Source of the DNA: Pavlovales sp. CCMP2436
Lineage: Eukaryota > Haptophyta > Pavlovophyceae > Pavlovales
Assembly (NCBI GenBank): GCA_026770615.1
Contig: MU631814.1
Location: 16,527 to 35,155 of the forward strand
Reading direction: 5' to 3'
Length of the DNA stretch: 18,629 nucleotides
Part shown: positions 8,353-15,946 of the stretch, one piece after another
Layout: the number at the start of each line of letters is the position of its first letter
How positions within the stretch are numbered: the stretch's first letter is position 1
The notes under the pieces: model-generated
The model's input: only the letters and a program-made list of their open reading frames with translations
Databases searched by the model: none
Told to the model about the DNA's origin: nothing
Translations under genes and position numbers: made by a program

Positions 8353-8585
8353 TCTCGATCCCTGTTCGATCCGTCTACGGCTAGAGGGCTGAGGGCTGGG
8401 GCTTTAACTTGGCGAAAGACGAAAACACCCTATGTGACTCAGCCGCCATGAAGACTGCGTCGACTTTTCAACGAAAGGTTTTTTCAGGCAGATTAAAACG
8501 CTAAATAATAATGAAAATAATTGAGGACAATAATTATTGACGAAGAAAAAATCCCAGGCTGCGGTGTCACAAGAGCCACGGCTAA
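8353..8585. other. Spacer between opposed ORF and retroelement fragment
   Basis: A/T-rich noncoding stretch around 8465-8535 containing TAATAATGAAAATAATTG. From about 8537 the plus strand turns A/C-rich, which is the likely left edge of the retroelement fragment. An alternative plus frame from 8537 may join the ORF at 8586 through a shift. Confidence 0.4.
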
Positions 8586-8936
8586 CCACACCAGGTGGCC
8601 ATCGCCGACTCTGCACTCAGCCACCCGGACGCGCACGCCGGGAGCGTCTCGATACAGACCCAGGAGCTAGTCGAGGAATGCCTCAAACTGAACCCAACCT
8701 GGGAGTACAAGACGGGCACCATACACGGGGTCCTCCTAGCAGCCACTGAAGCTTTAAACGCCGAAAGAACCAAGCTCATTCAGGGCGATGAGCCCACAAA
8801 CGACCCTGATGACCCAGAGGACACGGAAATCGACCCTTTCACACCGCCAACCCAGCCACCGCAGAGTAACAACTTGGCAAGCACCCACAATATCGACGCG
8901 TTCGCAGCCGTCCTCAACCACCGCAAACAACAATAA
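8586..8936 (+). pseudogene. ORF1-like fragment of a retroelement
   Basis: The frame is open from just after a TAA at 8583 and closes with TAA at 8934-8936, giving about 116 codons. It lacks an in-frame ATG at its left end, so the 5' part is missing or in another frame. The protein has a helical part (QELVEECLKLNPTWEYKT) followed by an acidic and Pro-rich part (DEPTNDPDDPEDTEIDPF). No known domain is recognised and no zinc knuckle is visible. The sense strand is A/C-rich like the OTU segment that follows and unlike the GC-rich host genes. That shared bias, the order and the 50-bp spacing suggest one degraded element. Confidence 0.5.
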
Positions 8937-8990
8937 ATACATTAATATATATTGAGCGCGCGAGCAGCAGCTGCGTAAATATATATTAGC
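8937..8990. repeat. A/T inverted repeat between retroelement frames
   Basis: TAATATATATT (8943-8953) and AATATATATTA (8978-8988) are exact reverse complements around a GC-rich loop (GAGCGCGCGAGCAGCAGCTGCG). It lies between the two retroelement frames and holds the stop that ends the first usable part of frame 1. Confidence 0.6.
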
Positions 8991-9309
8991 GGCTCAGCAT
9001 GGTTCAACAGGTGTCGTTCAGCGCCAACAACAATACACAGACACCCAACAAAAACAAAAGAAAGCTAGACGGGCTGCCCAGGGGCGGACTTCCAACCCCC
9101 CAAACCCCCCCAAACGATCTCGCACAAAAAAGGGCACAGGCATACCCAACATTCCAACAGGAAATGGAGCCGGAAGCAGCACACTAACCGTCAACAACAC
9201 TCCAACAGAAGATAGAGACGGAAACAGCACACTAACCATTAACAACCCCTCGAAACGCCCACGCGCTCAAAAGGGCCGCCATGGGAAACCCAAGATAATC
9301 ATCCAATGA
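8956..9309 (+). pseudogene. Basic low-complexity linker of the OTU element
   Basis: Open in the same frame as the OTU domain from 8956 to a single TGA at 9307-9309. The product is Gln-, Asn-, Pro- and Lys/Arg-rich with basic clusters (KKARRAAQGR, PKRSRTKKG, KRPRAQKGRHGKPK) and an imperfect duplication (NGAGSSTLTVNN / DGNSTLTINN). Such a basic, disordered stretch ahead of an enzymatic domain is common in retroelement proteins and may bind nucleic acid. It has no ATG in frame at its left end. A stretch of 33 bp at 8988-9020 recurs at 16093-16125. Confidence 0.5.
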
Positions 9310-9978
9310 ACACTAGCGAGAGCCTGGGAAATCGAAAAACTCTATGCTACCGTAAACCTCATGGACATGGACGTTGTGGGTGACGGGAACTGTTTCCTCT
9401 ACGCAGCCATGGGAATCGACGGCAACGATGCAAGTCACAAACAAGCAGCAGCGAACCTCCGCGAACGAGCCATAGCCCACGCCCGGGCGCTACCCGAAAA
9501 CGTCCAGAACCACTTGGACCTCAGACGGCCCAACGAAGACCCAACAGATCCCTGTGGCAATAGCACCACTCCCATGTGGTCGATGGCATACCAGGCAAAG
9601 GAATGCGGTTGGATACACAACAACATGTTCTACAGCATAGCAACCATCCTACGGATCGACGTAGCAATAGCCACTCACAAGCAAGTGGGAATAGACGTGA
9701 CCTCAACCTTATTTATTCGTATGGCAGGTCCAGACCCCAACTTACCTCACCCAGACCATCCACTACCAAAACAACTTAAAAGCGTCCAATGGGTGCCACC
9801 AGCAGCACCAAGACCAGGGGCACGCAGGCTCCGACAACATTCACTAGTCACACTGATAAACACACCCAGACTAACAGACCTCGGACCCACGCCCATTCGC
9901 GTGATACACAGCAACATCGGCTCACACTACAGAGGAACCAAACCACTTATCCCAGGCCAACAACCGCAACCACCTTAG
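9310..9978 (+). CDS. OTU-type cysteine protease domain, retroelement-derived
   Basis: 205 aa from the ATG at 9361; the frame is open from 9310, just after the TGA. The OTU signature is clear: GDGNCFLYA with catalytic Cys11 and Asp8 at its start, a MWSMAYQAKECGW helix region, and SHYRGT near the C-terminus with His189 (codon 9925-9927) in the place of the catalytic histidine. OTU proteases cleave ubiquitin or related isopeptide bonds. OTU domains also occur in transposable elements, including some non-LTR retrotransposons, Helitrons and plant Mu-like elements. The A/C-rich sense strand and the basic region just upstream favour a mobile-element origin. No endonuclease or reverse transcriptase follows, so the element is cut off after 9978. 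Whether it is expressed alone from 9361 is unknown. Confidence 0.65.
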   Translation, partial: TLARAWEIEKLYATVNLMDMDVVGDGNCFLYAAMGIDGNDASHKQAAANLRERAIAHARALPENVQNHLDLRRPNEDPTDPCGNSTTPMWSMAYQAKECGWIHNNMFYSIATILRIDVAIATHKQVGIDVTSTLFIRMAGPDPNLPHPDHPLPKQLKSVQWVPPAAPRPGARRLRQHSLVTLINTPRLTDLGPTPIRVIHSNIGSHYRGTKPLIPGQQPQPP

Positions 9979-10421
9979 ATGAGGAGAGATTTTTTTTCAG
10001 ATAAGTGTAGGATTATTGAGTCACCCCGCCGCCTGAAACTAGACCAGGGGTTGGAGATTACCGCCCCCGGCGGTTAGGCGAGCTGCGCATTAGCGCACGT
10101 CATTTTAATTTTATACGTATACATACAGTAGAGGGGGGGTTCCGGTAGTGCACGATTCGTCGATGTGTGATGCATCATGCACCTTGTGAATACACTTTTC
10201 AACTTTTACTTAAAACTCTGTATCCAAATATCGTCCCAGACGTAGTCCCAGACGACCAGACGTAGTCCCAGACGACCATTAATTCCAGGGTGCATCACAC
10301 AAGTTTACAGAATGTACCGGGCAAAAGGGTTGGAGGTACCGGCTGCACGGGTTCACTCTTCCGAGCGATTGAACCGACAAAGACGAGGGGTCTCGAGCAG
10401 ATATATTACACCCCGACGCAA
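9979..10421. other. Gap between retroelement fragment and fold-back repeat
   Basis: Noncoding. It holds a T8 run (9991-9998), a perfect tandem pair of the 20-mer CAGACGTAGTCCCAGACGAC (10237-10276), and a GTGTGATGCA / TGCATCACAC inverted pair about 120 bp apart flanking that tandem. No gene recognised. Confidence 0.55.
10237..10276 (+). repeat. 20-bp tandem duplication
   Basis: Two perfect adjacent copies of CAGACGTAGTCCCAGACGAC, with the sub-motif GTCCCAGAC also present just upstream. Probably a simple tandem duplication. Confidence 0.85.
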
Positions 10422-10597
10422 AACGTTGGGTGCATTAGGTACACACTATGTCTGGAGGCTTTCCCGACGTCCTCGCCGGCTGAAATGTTAGAACATAGTC
10501 GTCTAGGACCAAGGGCACATTTGGCTAGCTGAAGAGAGCCCACTAGAAATAAAAATTAAGCGCTCGCGTAAATAAATACATAAATACATACAACAAA
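10422..10597 (+). repeat. Y2-type repeat, plus orientation
   Basis: Reverse complement of 7083-7249 at roughly 80 percent identity. It starts at AACGTTGG, contains a decayed form of the hairpin (CCCGACGTCCTCGCCGGC) and ends in an A/T-rich run. It precedes an inverted X block, so the block arrangement mirrors that in the 5757-7249 cluster. Confidence 0.75.
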
Positions 10598-10611
10598 AGT
10601 GGTGTGATTTT

Positions 10612-10900
10612 TCAAGTTTTGGGAACCCGGCCGGATACGCCGCGGGGACTAGGATCCCAGCCGCGCCGCGCCCGGAGATGGGGCGGATGGATTGTGGGCT
10701 GAGCTGGTGCAACCAGGGGGTGCTCCCCGAGCGCGCCATGTCGCCTTTGAGGCGCGCAGGTGCGGCCGTCGCGCCCTTGTTCGCCTGGGACGGGGGGCGA
10801 TCAGGCGGGTCTTCGGAGGAGAAGGGCACACGGCTCGCCTATGAAGCGGGCGACTGCTCCCCGGCCCTCCTGAAGGCTCAGTGACCGGGAGAGCCTGAAG
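10612..10900 (-). repeat. Fold-back repeat family, copy C (X inverted)
   Basis: Reverse complement of the X block of copies A and B, with the landmarks GGTGCTCCCCGAGCGCGCCA, TGCGGCCGTCGCGCCC and TCAGGCGGGTCTTCGG. The match fades after about 10880. It shares the segment around 10720-10746 with 6599-6628. Open frames inside are repeat artefacts. Confidence 0.8.
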
Positions 10901-10964
10901 GCCTTCCTGAACGGTCTCCCCTTCCCCGACCCTCCTCGGCCCTCCTGATATTACATACATTTTC

Positions 10965-11033
10965 AATAGGGATTCAAGCTGGCTAACATATATTACACAT
11001 ATATTACTGATTCTGATAGGGATTCAAGCTGGC
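10965..11033 (+). repeat. Pair of a recurring 19-bp motif
   Basis: GATAGGGATTCAAGCTGGC occurs at 11015-11033, and with one change at 10965-10983, fifty bases apart. Further copies lie at 5639-5657 (one change) and, reversed, at 16066-16084. All four sit in or beside A/T-rich DNA. It may be the conserved end of a small element; the reverse complement faintly resembles a polymerase III B-box, which is not enough to call a SINE. Confidence 0.7.
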
Positions 11034-11207
11034 GCGTCTGGTACTGCCTTGGATGTTGTCCTGGTCTTCTATTTTCTCGTCACCCCCAACTTCTACCATG
11101 TATCCCACTTCGGCGTAGCACGTCAGAGCTTGCGTCGGAGCGCTAATATCAGATTGATAATTTGTCACACCGCAAACCAGAACCCGGGTAGGAATAACTG
11201 CCTTTTA
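11034..11207. other. Gap without recognised gene
   Basis: Mixed-composition sequence with no believable ORF. The open frame at 11049-11357 runs through the self-complementary segment and is not supported. Confidence 0.4.
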
Positions 11208-11318
11208 ACGCCAGCCACGGCTGGCGTCAGTCTTTGCTTTTGGCGGCGGGGGCGTAGCCCCCCCAGTCTTTGGAGATTTTGCGGGGCTGTAGCCCTCCCG
11301 ACAGCCGCCGCACGCCAG
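11208..11318 (+). other. Highly self-complementary segment, possible structured RNA
   Basis: Nested pairings: CTGGCGT (11221-11227) with ACGCCAG (11312-11318); GGCGGC (11242-11247) with GCCGCC (11304-11309); and inside these two hairpins, GGGGGC-GTA-GCCCCC (11248-11262) and GGGCT-GT-AGCCC (11284-11295). CTGGCGT can instead pair upstream in ACGCCAGCC-AC-GGCTGGCGT (11208-11227), so the outer stem has two mutually exclusive partners. The family is not recognised. The segment lies about 200 bp upstream of the second 330-bp repeat and may belong to the same element. Confidence 0.45.
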
Positions 11319-11525
11319 TCTGAGCGTGCGCAGGGAGCACGCGGGACCAACAGCTAGAAACGCTTTAAAGACGGTCATTAATGGTCAAACGTGACCTCTC
11401 GGTACAAATGTCGCGTATCAGGGTTAATTGGTATTCATGATCAAATGGGTCGAAATCGGAATTAGTGACCAGTCCGGGGGGAAATTGCGAAAAAGTCTGG
11501 TGAAAATCCTGCGGAGTTATTCACG
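11319..11525. other. Upstream flank of repeat copy 2
   Basis: Noncoding. It may be part of the same element as the repeat; the matching region of copy 1 lies outside the window, so this cannot be tested here. Confidence 0.35.
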
Positions 11526-11853
11526 AACCGGAGGTGGTAGGGAATTTTTATTGCACATTCGTGAATGGGGCGGCGCCCCATTCACGAATCTGCAATAAAA
11601 AATTCCCTACCACTTCGGGAAGCCCGACTTTCCTTCCGCTTCCTAACGCTGAGAATCGGAAATGTTAGTTACCATTAGTATGTTGTCGACCCCGAGGCAC
11701 ATGAGAGGCACACGAGGTTGGCTCCGACGGTTGGGGAGGGCTCTATTTGACAATAGCTATCGACACTTAGCGCGCAGGGGCGAACGGTGTCTACTTCTTT
11801 GACGCGGCCACTACTTTCCCCCTTCCTTAGTGCGGAATAGCGCCACTAATTCG
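11526..11853 (+). repeat. 330-bp dispersed repeat, copy 2
   Basis: Same orientation and nearly the same length (328 bp) as 1-330. Shared blocks include CGCTGAGAATCGGAAATG, GTATGTTGTCGACCC and the GAGGCACACGAGGT region. It lacks the MITE: after CACTAATTCG it runs straight into unrelated sequence, so it acts as the empty site. It opens with the second hairpin (11532-11615). Confidence 0.85.
11532..11615. other. Long hairpin in repeat copy 2
   Basis: About 41 pairs with one mismatch and one bulged A around a GGC loop. The outer stem is GTGGTAGGGAATTTTTATTG with its complement, where copy 1 has a quite different but also paired sequence. Confidence 0.9.
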
Positions 11854-12365
11854 GATTTCGACCCAAATCAATAACATTCGCCACCGCTGACTCAGACTGT
11901 CCGACAGAGACCCGTTCATTCATAACTAACTTATTGAAAACCTAATTTCGCAATAAGTTAGCAGTTTAAACTACTGGGTAATAGTTTGCAACTCCATTAC
12001 ATTATCACTTGATAGAGCTCTTATAGTTAGGTTCCGCGGTTCAGACTTCATACAGCATGTGATGATGTGATGCATGAAGCAGGTATTCCACGATCGCCGA
12101 CCGCGGCCAGTTGCGGGGCTGTGCGGGCTCGGTCGAGAGTGCCACAGAAGTGCATCGTCCATCCGCTGACGGCTGACCGCCGCGCGGGATAGGTGGCGCA
12201 GGTTACAGGTCAGACGCGTGCCGCGCCGGGCGTGCCGCGCCGGTCGCGAGGGAGCAGCGCACGCGGCTGTGCGTCGCGCTTGGCGCGTGCGAGACGCTCG
12301 TCGAGGCGCTTGGCCTTCAGCTCGATCGAGGTCGGTGTGCATCTCGGCGCGCCGAAGAAGCAGGC
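11854..12365. other. Gap downstream of the EF-hand gene, noncoding
   Basis: Contains CTAACTTATTG / CAATAAGTTAG, an 11-bp inverted repeat (about 11923-11960), and the 18-mer CTGTCCGACAGAGACCCG (11897-11914), which recurs with one change at 13661-13678. The 3' untranslated region of the EF-hand gene should lie in the right part. An open minus frame at 11971-12465 is the wrong frame of that gene's last exon. Confidence 0.5.
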
Positions 12366-13543
12366 TCACTCGAGCGAGGCGGCAACGGCCTCCACCGACG
12401 CGGGATTGTCCTTGAAATGAAGCTTCTTGCCCACGTCGAGGCTCTGCACGTTGTCTTCGTCCCATCTACGCATAATATTGTACAGAATACATATGTTAAA
12501 TATGAAATCACTCCGGTGGTCATGGCGCGGGGGGGAAAGCGGGGGAGGGGGGGAGGGAGGGGGGGAAGGGGGGGGGAGGGTAGTGGGAAGAGCGCACGCA
12601 CAGGTCTTTTAGCTGCTTCCCAGAAGCCTCGGACACCGCCGTGGCGGACGAGCTGCCGATGATCCGCAGCTTCTGCGCGCCCGGGCCCATGCACACGGCC
12701 ACGGTGACCTCGGCGGGCAGGTCGCCCACTGCCACCGAGCGCAGGAGCACGTTGTCGGGGCCGAGCAGGTCGATGGTCAGCTCCTGGCGCACCATGTCAA
12801 TCTGCAGGTGCACACGCTGCCCGGCCGACGCCGCGCCGAGCAGCAGGTCCGTCTTGAGCTCCTTGCGCCACAGGGCGCCCTTTCCGAGCTCGACGCCCAC
12901 TGCGTGCTTGTTGCCCACCAGCGGCTTGTCCCACTCCGACGGCCAGAAATTGCGACCAACCACGCCCACAAACAACGCCCCACCCGTCACCTGCTCCACT
13001 TCGAGCATCACGTCTGCGAGGTTGTACATTGCCCCCGCATTGGCGAGCCACGCGTCGAAGAGTTGCACGCCCCAACCATCGGCCGAGTTGCGCGAGACCG
13101 TCATCTTGTCCTCCGAGATCCGAACACCCTGACCCACCTTGCTGTCTACCCAGCGCATCGGCGGGCCAGTCTTCGCCTTGCGCACGATGAGGCGTCCGAA
13201 CGCGCCCAGCCTGCCCTGTGCTTCGGCGCTGCCGAGGAAGGGGCCCATAGCCTTCTCAAACTCCGCGTAGTCGATGTGTCCGCTCTTGTCGTGATCCGCC
13301 TCGCTCACCATCGCAGCGATCTCGCGCTTTGTCAAAGCGATTCCCAAAGCGTGCACGACACTCTCGATCTCCGCGTGGGACAGACTGCCTGAGCCGTCGG
13401 CGTCAAAGCTCGCGAAAGTCTGGGTGGGTTGGAGAGTGGGGGGGGGGCAATCAGTGAGAAGTTAGCGCTACAAACATGCCCAAGCGCGGTAGAACCCGGA
13501 CCTTCGCGAGCTGCTCCTCCTGGGCCTCGTTGAGCGAGAGCAT
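12366..13543 (-). CDS. EF-hand / SPRY-like calcium-binding protein (three exons)
   Basis: Exons 13502-13543, 12602-13419 and 12366-12465 join in frame to 319 aa. Exon 1 (MLSLNEAQEEQLAK) splices in phase 0 to TFASFD..., completing a canonical EF-hand pair: loop 1 DADGSGSLSHAE (20-31) and loop 2 DHDKSGHIDYAE (56-67), each with Asp at position 1 and Glu at 12. This is a calmodulin/centrin-type calcium-binding lobe. Residues about 120-268 resemble a SPRY/B30.2 beta-sandwich (GALFVGVVGRNFW..., RVHLQIDMVRQELTI...), a protein-binding fold; this call is less sure than the EF-hands. Without the second intron the frame would run into a long Pro run. With it, the tail reads WDEDNVQSLDVGKKLHFKD... and ends ASLE. 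A calcium-regulated adaptor is inferred; the partner is unknown. Confidence 0.75.
12466..12601 (-). other. Intron 2 of the EF-hand gene, extremely G/C-strand biased
   Basis: 136 bp, donor GTGCGTGCG, acceptor ATGCGTAG, splitting a Leu codon. From about 12528 to 12588 the plus strand is almost only G and A with G-runs of 5-9, so the sense strand is an unusual C-tract close to the donor rather than the acceptor. The stretch could form G-quadruplex DNA on the template side. Confidence 0.7.
13420..13501 (-). other. Intron 1 of the EF-hand gene
   Basis: 82 bp, phase 0, donor AAG|GTCCGG and acceptor CACCCAG|ACT. A GCTAAC branch-site-like string and a C-tract precede the acceptor. Its removal restores the first EF-hand. 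Confidence 0.75.
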
Positions 13544-13649
13544 GTCTTCCAGTCCTCGATCTTGAGGCGAGAGCAAGAGCTAGAGCGCCGTCGAGATGAG
13601 GTGGCCCGTGAGGTTTGAGGAACGACCGAAACAGGATGGAAGGTTGTGC

Positions 13650-13655
13650 TTTATA
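13650..13655 (-). promoter_or_regulatory. Possible TATA box of the EF-hand gene
   Basis: TATAAA on the minus strand, 107 bp upstream of the ATG at 13543, in an otherwise noncoding flank. The position fits a core promoter with a short 5' leader, but TATA-like strings arise easily by chance. It lies just inside of the 18-mer shared with 11897-11914. Confidence 0.3.
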
Positions 13656-13762
13656 AGGGCCTGTCCGATAGAGACCCGGAACTGCTCTTTTTTTCTTTTT
13701 CGCGATAAATTACTCGGGTAGCTTTCAAAAATTACTGTTTACGTTGGACCCCCCTCCGAGAG

Positions 13763-13984
13763 ATGAGGAGGGATACAATCGTGTGTCTGATCAGCCTTGC
13801 GGTGGGGACGGTATCCGTGTGCTCTGCAAAAGGTCCCTTGATCCGAGTGTTTTCTCAACGCTTGGGTCCGGTGGAGACCTGTCAGGGGACGGACGTACTT
13901 CTAGATATTTACACAGAGGGGAATGACAGGTGTGCTATACAGGGTAGTCACGGGCTTTCACATCGCAATGAATGTGTGCCCTAG
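13763..13984 (+). CDS. Possible small secreted protein (73 aa)
   Basis: Not recognised. The ORF starts MRRDTIVCLISLAVGTVSVC, which reads as a signal peptide: two arginines, an 18-residue hydrophobic core, and SA-K as a likely cleavage site near residue 22. The remaining 51 residues are polar with three cysteines (40, 57, 71). Shifting frame near 13920 gives a longer open stretch (to about 14070) containing VLYRVVTGFH, so this may be a damaged longer gene; that string faintly recalls a block of Ero1-type oxidases, which I do not rely on. Codon usage is less GC-rich than in the host genes. It could be spurious. Confidence 0.3.
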   Translation: MRRDTIVCLISLAVGTVSVCSAKGPLIRVFSQRLGPVETCQGTDVLLDIYTEGNDRCAIQGSHGLSHRNECVP

Positions 13985-14103
13985 TGGCACCGGCTCAGGC
14001 GTCACAAACGGTTATTCAGGGAAGTGCTTGGCGTTATTTAGGGTCTATCAAAGGCGACGGGCGTAACGCAGGCAGTTACGCAGGGGGGAAGTGCGGGCGT
14101 TAC

Positions 14104-14420
14104 CTAGGGCCGACGAGCACCCATTGCCTCACCCGCGCAAATCCGTGCAGAGGCAGCGCGCCCACATCTGCAAACTGCGGCCATGCGATCGGCAGGTGCC
14201 CCGCCGCGGATCGACGCGGAGCCGTCGAGCGCGGAGAGGGAAGACATCCACAGGCGCTCGACTCCGCCAGTCAGCAACGCGGACGGCGTCCTCCAGATGA
14301 CGATATGTGTGCCGAAGAGCGTGAGATCGACCGTCGCCACGCTCGGGTGCCAATTGCGCACGCGCCCACCGTGGCGTCGGCCGTACCCGGTATCGGGTCC
14401 ACGGTGGAGTAGATTGGCGC
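14104..14420 (-). pseudogene. Unidentified coding-like remnant in two frames
   Basis: Two overlapping minus-strand frames look protein-like. One (about 14330-14420) reads APIYSTVDPIPGTADATVG; the other (14104-14361) reads VATVDLTLFGTHIVIW and continues to ADRMAAVC. Third positions are mostly G or C, as in the host genes. The most natural reading passes from the first frame to the second near 14340, with a one-base shift and no room for an intron. No domain recognised; it could be a decayed gene or chance. Confidence 0.25.
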
Positions 14421-14512
14421 CAGCGGCGGGCGTGCGGGCCGGCCGGCGGCGCGCTGTCGCAAGCTTACTAAAGAAGCCTGCGACCGTTGAGAGTTAAGTT
14501 CCTGTGCTTCCA

Positions 14513-14593
14513 AATGCATGCGTAGAAATGTAAAAGGTTACAGTACAGTGACGAACCCGGAACTTAAGGAATGCATGCGTAGAAAGGTAAAAG
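14513..14593 (+). repeat. Direct pair of a 24-bp sequence
   Basis: AATGCATGCGTAGAAA followed by (T/G)GTAAAAG occurs at 14513-14536 and 14570-14593, 57 bp apart. It lies in the noncoding gap 14421-14710, where nothing else is recognised. Confidence 0.75.
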
Positions 14594-14710
14594 TTCTCTC
14601 TCTTTAAAAGATGTAAAAAGACTACTTTAGGAGCAAGCAGGAAAAGCCACCGCGAGCCTGCGTGCAGGGCGGTGTTCGCGAAGCCACCGACCACCCACAC
14701 GCTCGTTGGC

Positions 14711-15946
14711 ATGATGCCATCCTCAAAGCGCGCGTCCGACGACACCGATGGCGACTCCGCTCTCAAGCGTCTCCGGCCGGTGACCCTCACCCAGCCCTCG
14801 TCACCAAGATGATGACGTGCATCATTGGTGATGTCGATGGCGCGTTCGTGCACATCGCACCGCCCACAACGAGCGACGATTCACTTCTCGTCCTTGGCCT
14901 CTACCCGAACGCGAATGCCGACATCAAAGGCGTCAGCGCCACGGAGGTCGAGATGCGCAAGGTGCTCGATTTTGAGCATGTCGACTGGGTGGACCTCTGC
15001 CCCCTCAGCTCGAGGAGCACTAACTCGGTGATCGACCAGGGCATTGTCGAGACCTTTGCCGACGATGAGGAGCTCGTGAGCGACTACTGCCGCCGTTTCG
15101 CAGAGCGCCTGCGCGCCGACACCAACGCGATGCGGTGCGTCTACATCGCAGGCGGCACGTGCCAAGCCGCATTCGACAAGGCCATCGAGCTGAAAATCGT
15201 CACGTGCGAATCGCGCCTCTCCGCAACGCACGACATCTCGATCATGTCGATTGGTGGGCAAGTGCTTCATCGCACTCGAGCACGCACCGCATCCCTCGTG
15301 GCATCTCATGTCGGCACGCGATCCGAAGGCCGTGCGCATGTTCAAAGAGACAATATGCACGCTCAACGGCATGCGGCGTTGGTGCGCCGCTGGCGCCTCC
15401 GGCGAAGCGCCGCACATCGATGCGTGCATCGTCCTTGCACTGGGCGATTTGGCGCAATCGGTCGCCGCGCGCGCAAATCGTTTGCGGCGCACACGCCGCG
15501 CCGCAAATCGAAGCGCCGCACATCGAAGGCGTTCGTCACATTCATGTGCGGCGGCGTCGCATCGCGGCTGGGCGAGAGCCGGGCTTCGATGCGACGCTCG
15601 CGAGCTTGTGCGAGGTGCTCACCCCGAAGGCGCTCGTCACATTTATGTGCAACAGCGTCGCATCGCGGCTGGGCGAGCCGGGCTTCGATGCGGCGCTCGC
15701 GAGCTGGTGCGAGCTGCTCTCCAACAACGGCGATTCGGATCACATGTGCTTTGGTCGATTTTTGGCGAAGGCTCTTTTGTCGTGCGCTTCGCGGACCGTC
15801 CGGCGTTCGAGGATCGCATCATCGAGCTCTTCGTAGAGCAGCTCGGTCGCTCGCCCCACGCACTCCGGACATTCGTGCACAAAACAATGGCAAAAAGCTC
15901 GGCCTCTTCTGACGCTGGCTCGTATTCGGTAGTAGTGGAGCTCTAA
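14711..15946 (+). pseudogene. Frameshifted gene, possible uracil-DNA glycosylase superfamily
   Basis: Protein-like sequence runs through all three plus frames. An N-terminal part (14711-14809, MMPSSKRASDDTDG...) gives way to frame 1 from 14809, then to frame 2 near 15255 at a GGTGGG run, then to frames 1 and 3 in a tandem-repeat region, and back to frame 2 until TAA at 15944-15946. In the central part LLVLGLYPN (14884-14910), CVYIAGGTCQAAF and HAPHPSWHLMSA (His codon 15290-15292) come in the order and spacing of uracil-DNA glycosylase motifs: an early G-x-x-P loop, a hydrophobic strand before a helix, and the HPS/SA loop. Such enzymes excise uracil from DNA. The key catalytic residue of motif A cannot be assigned. 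At least four shifts make an intact product unlikely, unless the sequence has errors. Confidence 0.5.
15526..15725 (+). repeat. Tandem ~100-bp coding duplication in the broken gene
   Basis: Unit 1 (15526-15626, 101 bp) and unit 2 (15627-15725, 99 bp) are close copies. Unit 2 is an exact multiple of three (33 codons) and reads ALVTFMCNSVASRLGE...; unit 1 has two extra bases (GAGAGCC against GAGCC), which shift its frame. The unit length indicates a 33-residue repeat in the ancestral protein. Confidence 0.8.

Noticed and set aside
11015..11033. tRNA-derived SINE promoter
   Set aside because: Only a loose B-box resemblance in the reverse complement; no A-box at a suitable distance and no tRNA-like fold.
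1..11853. LTR pair (330-bp direct repeats) bounding an 11.5-kb retrotransposon
   Set aside because: The interval holds host-like genes and several unrelated repeats, with no gag-pol order, primer-binding site or TG...CA ends at the repeats. The copies are better read as independent insertions.
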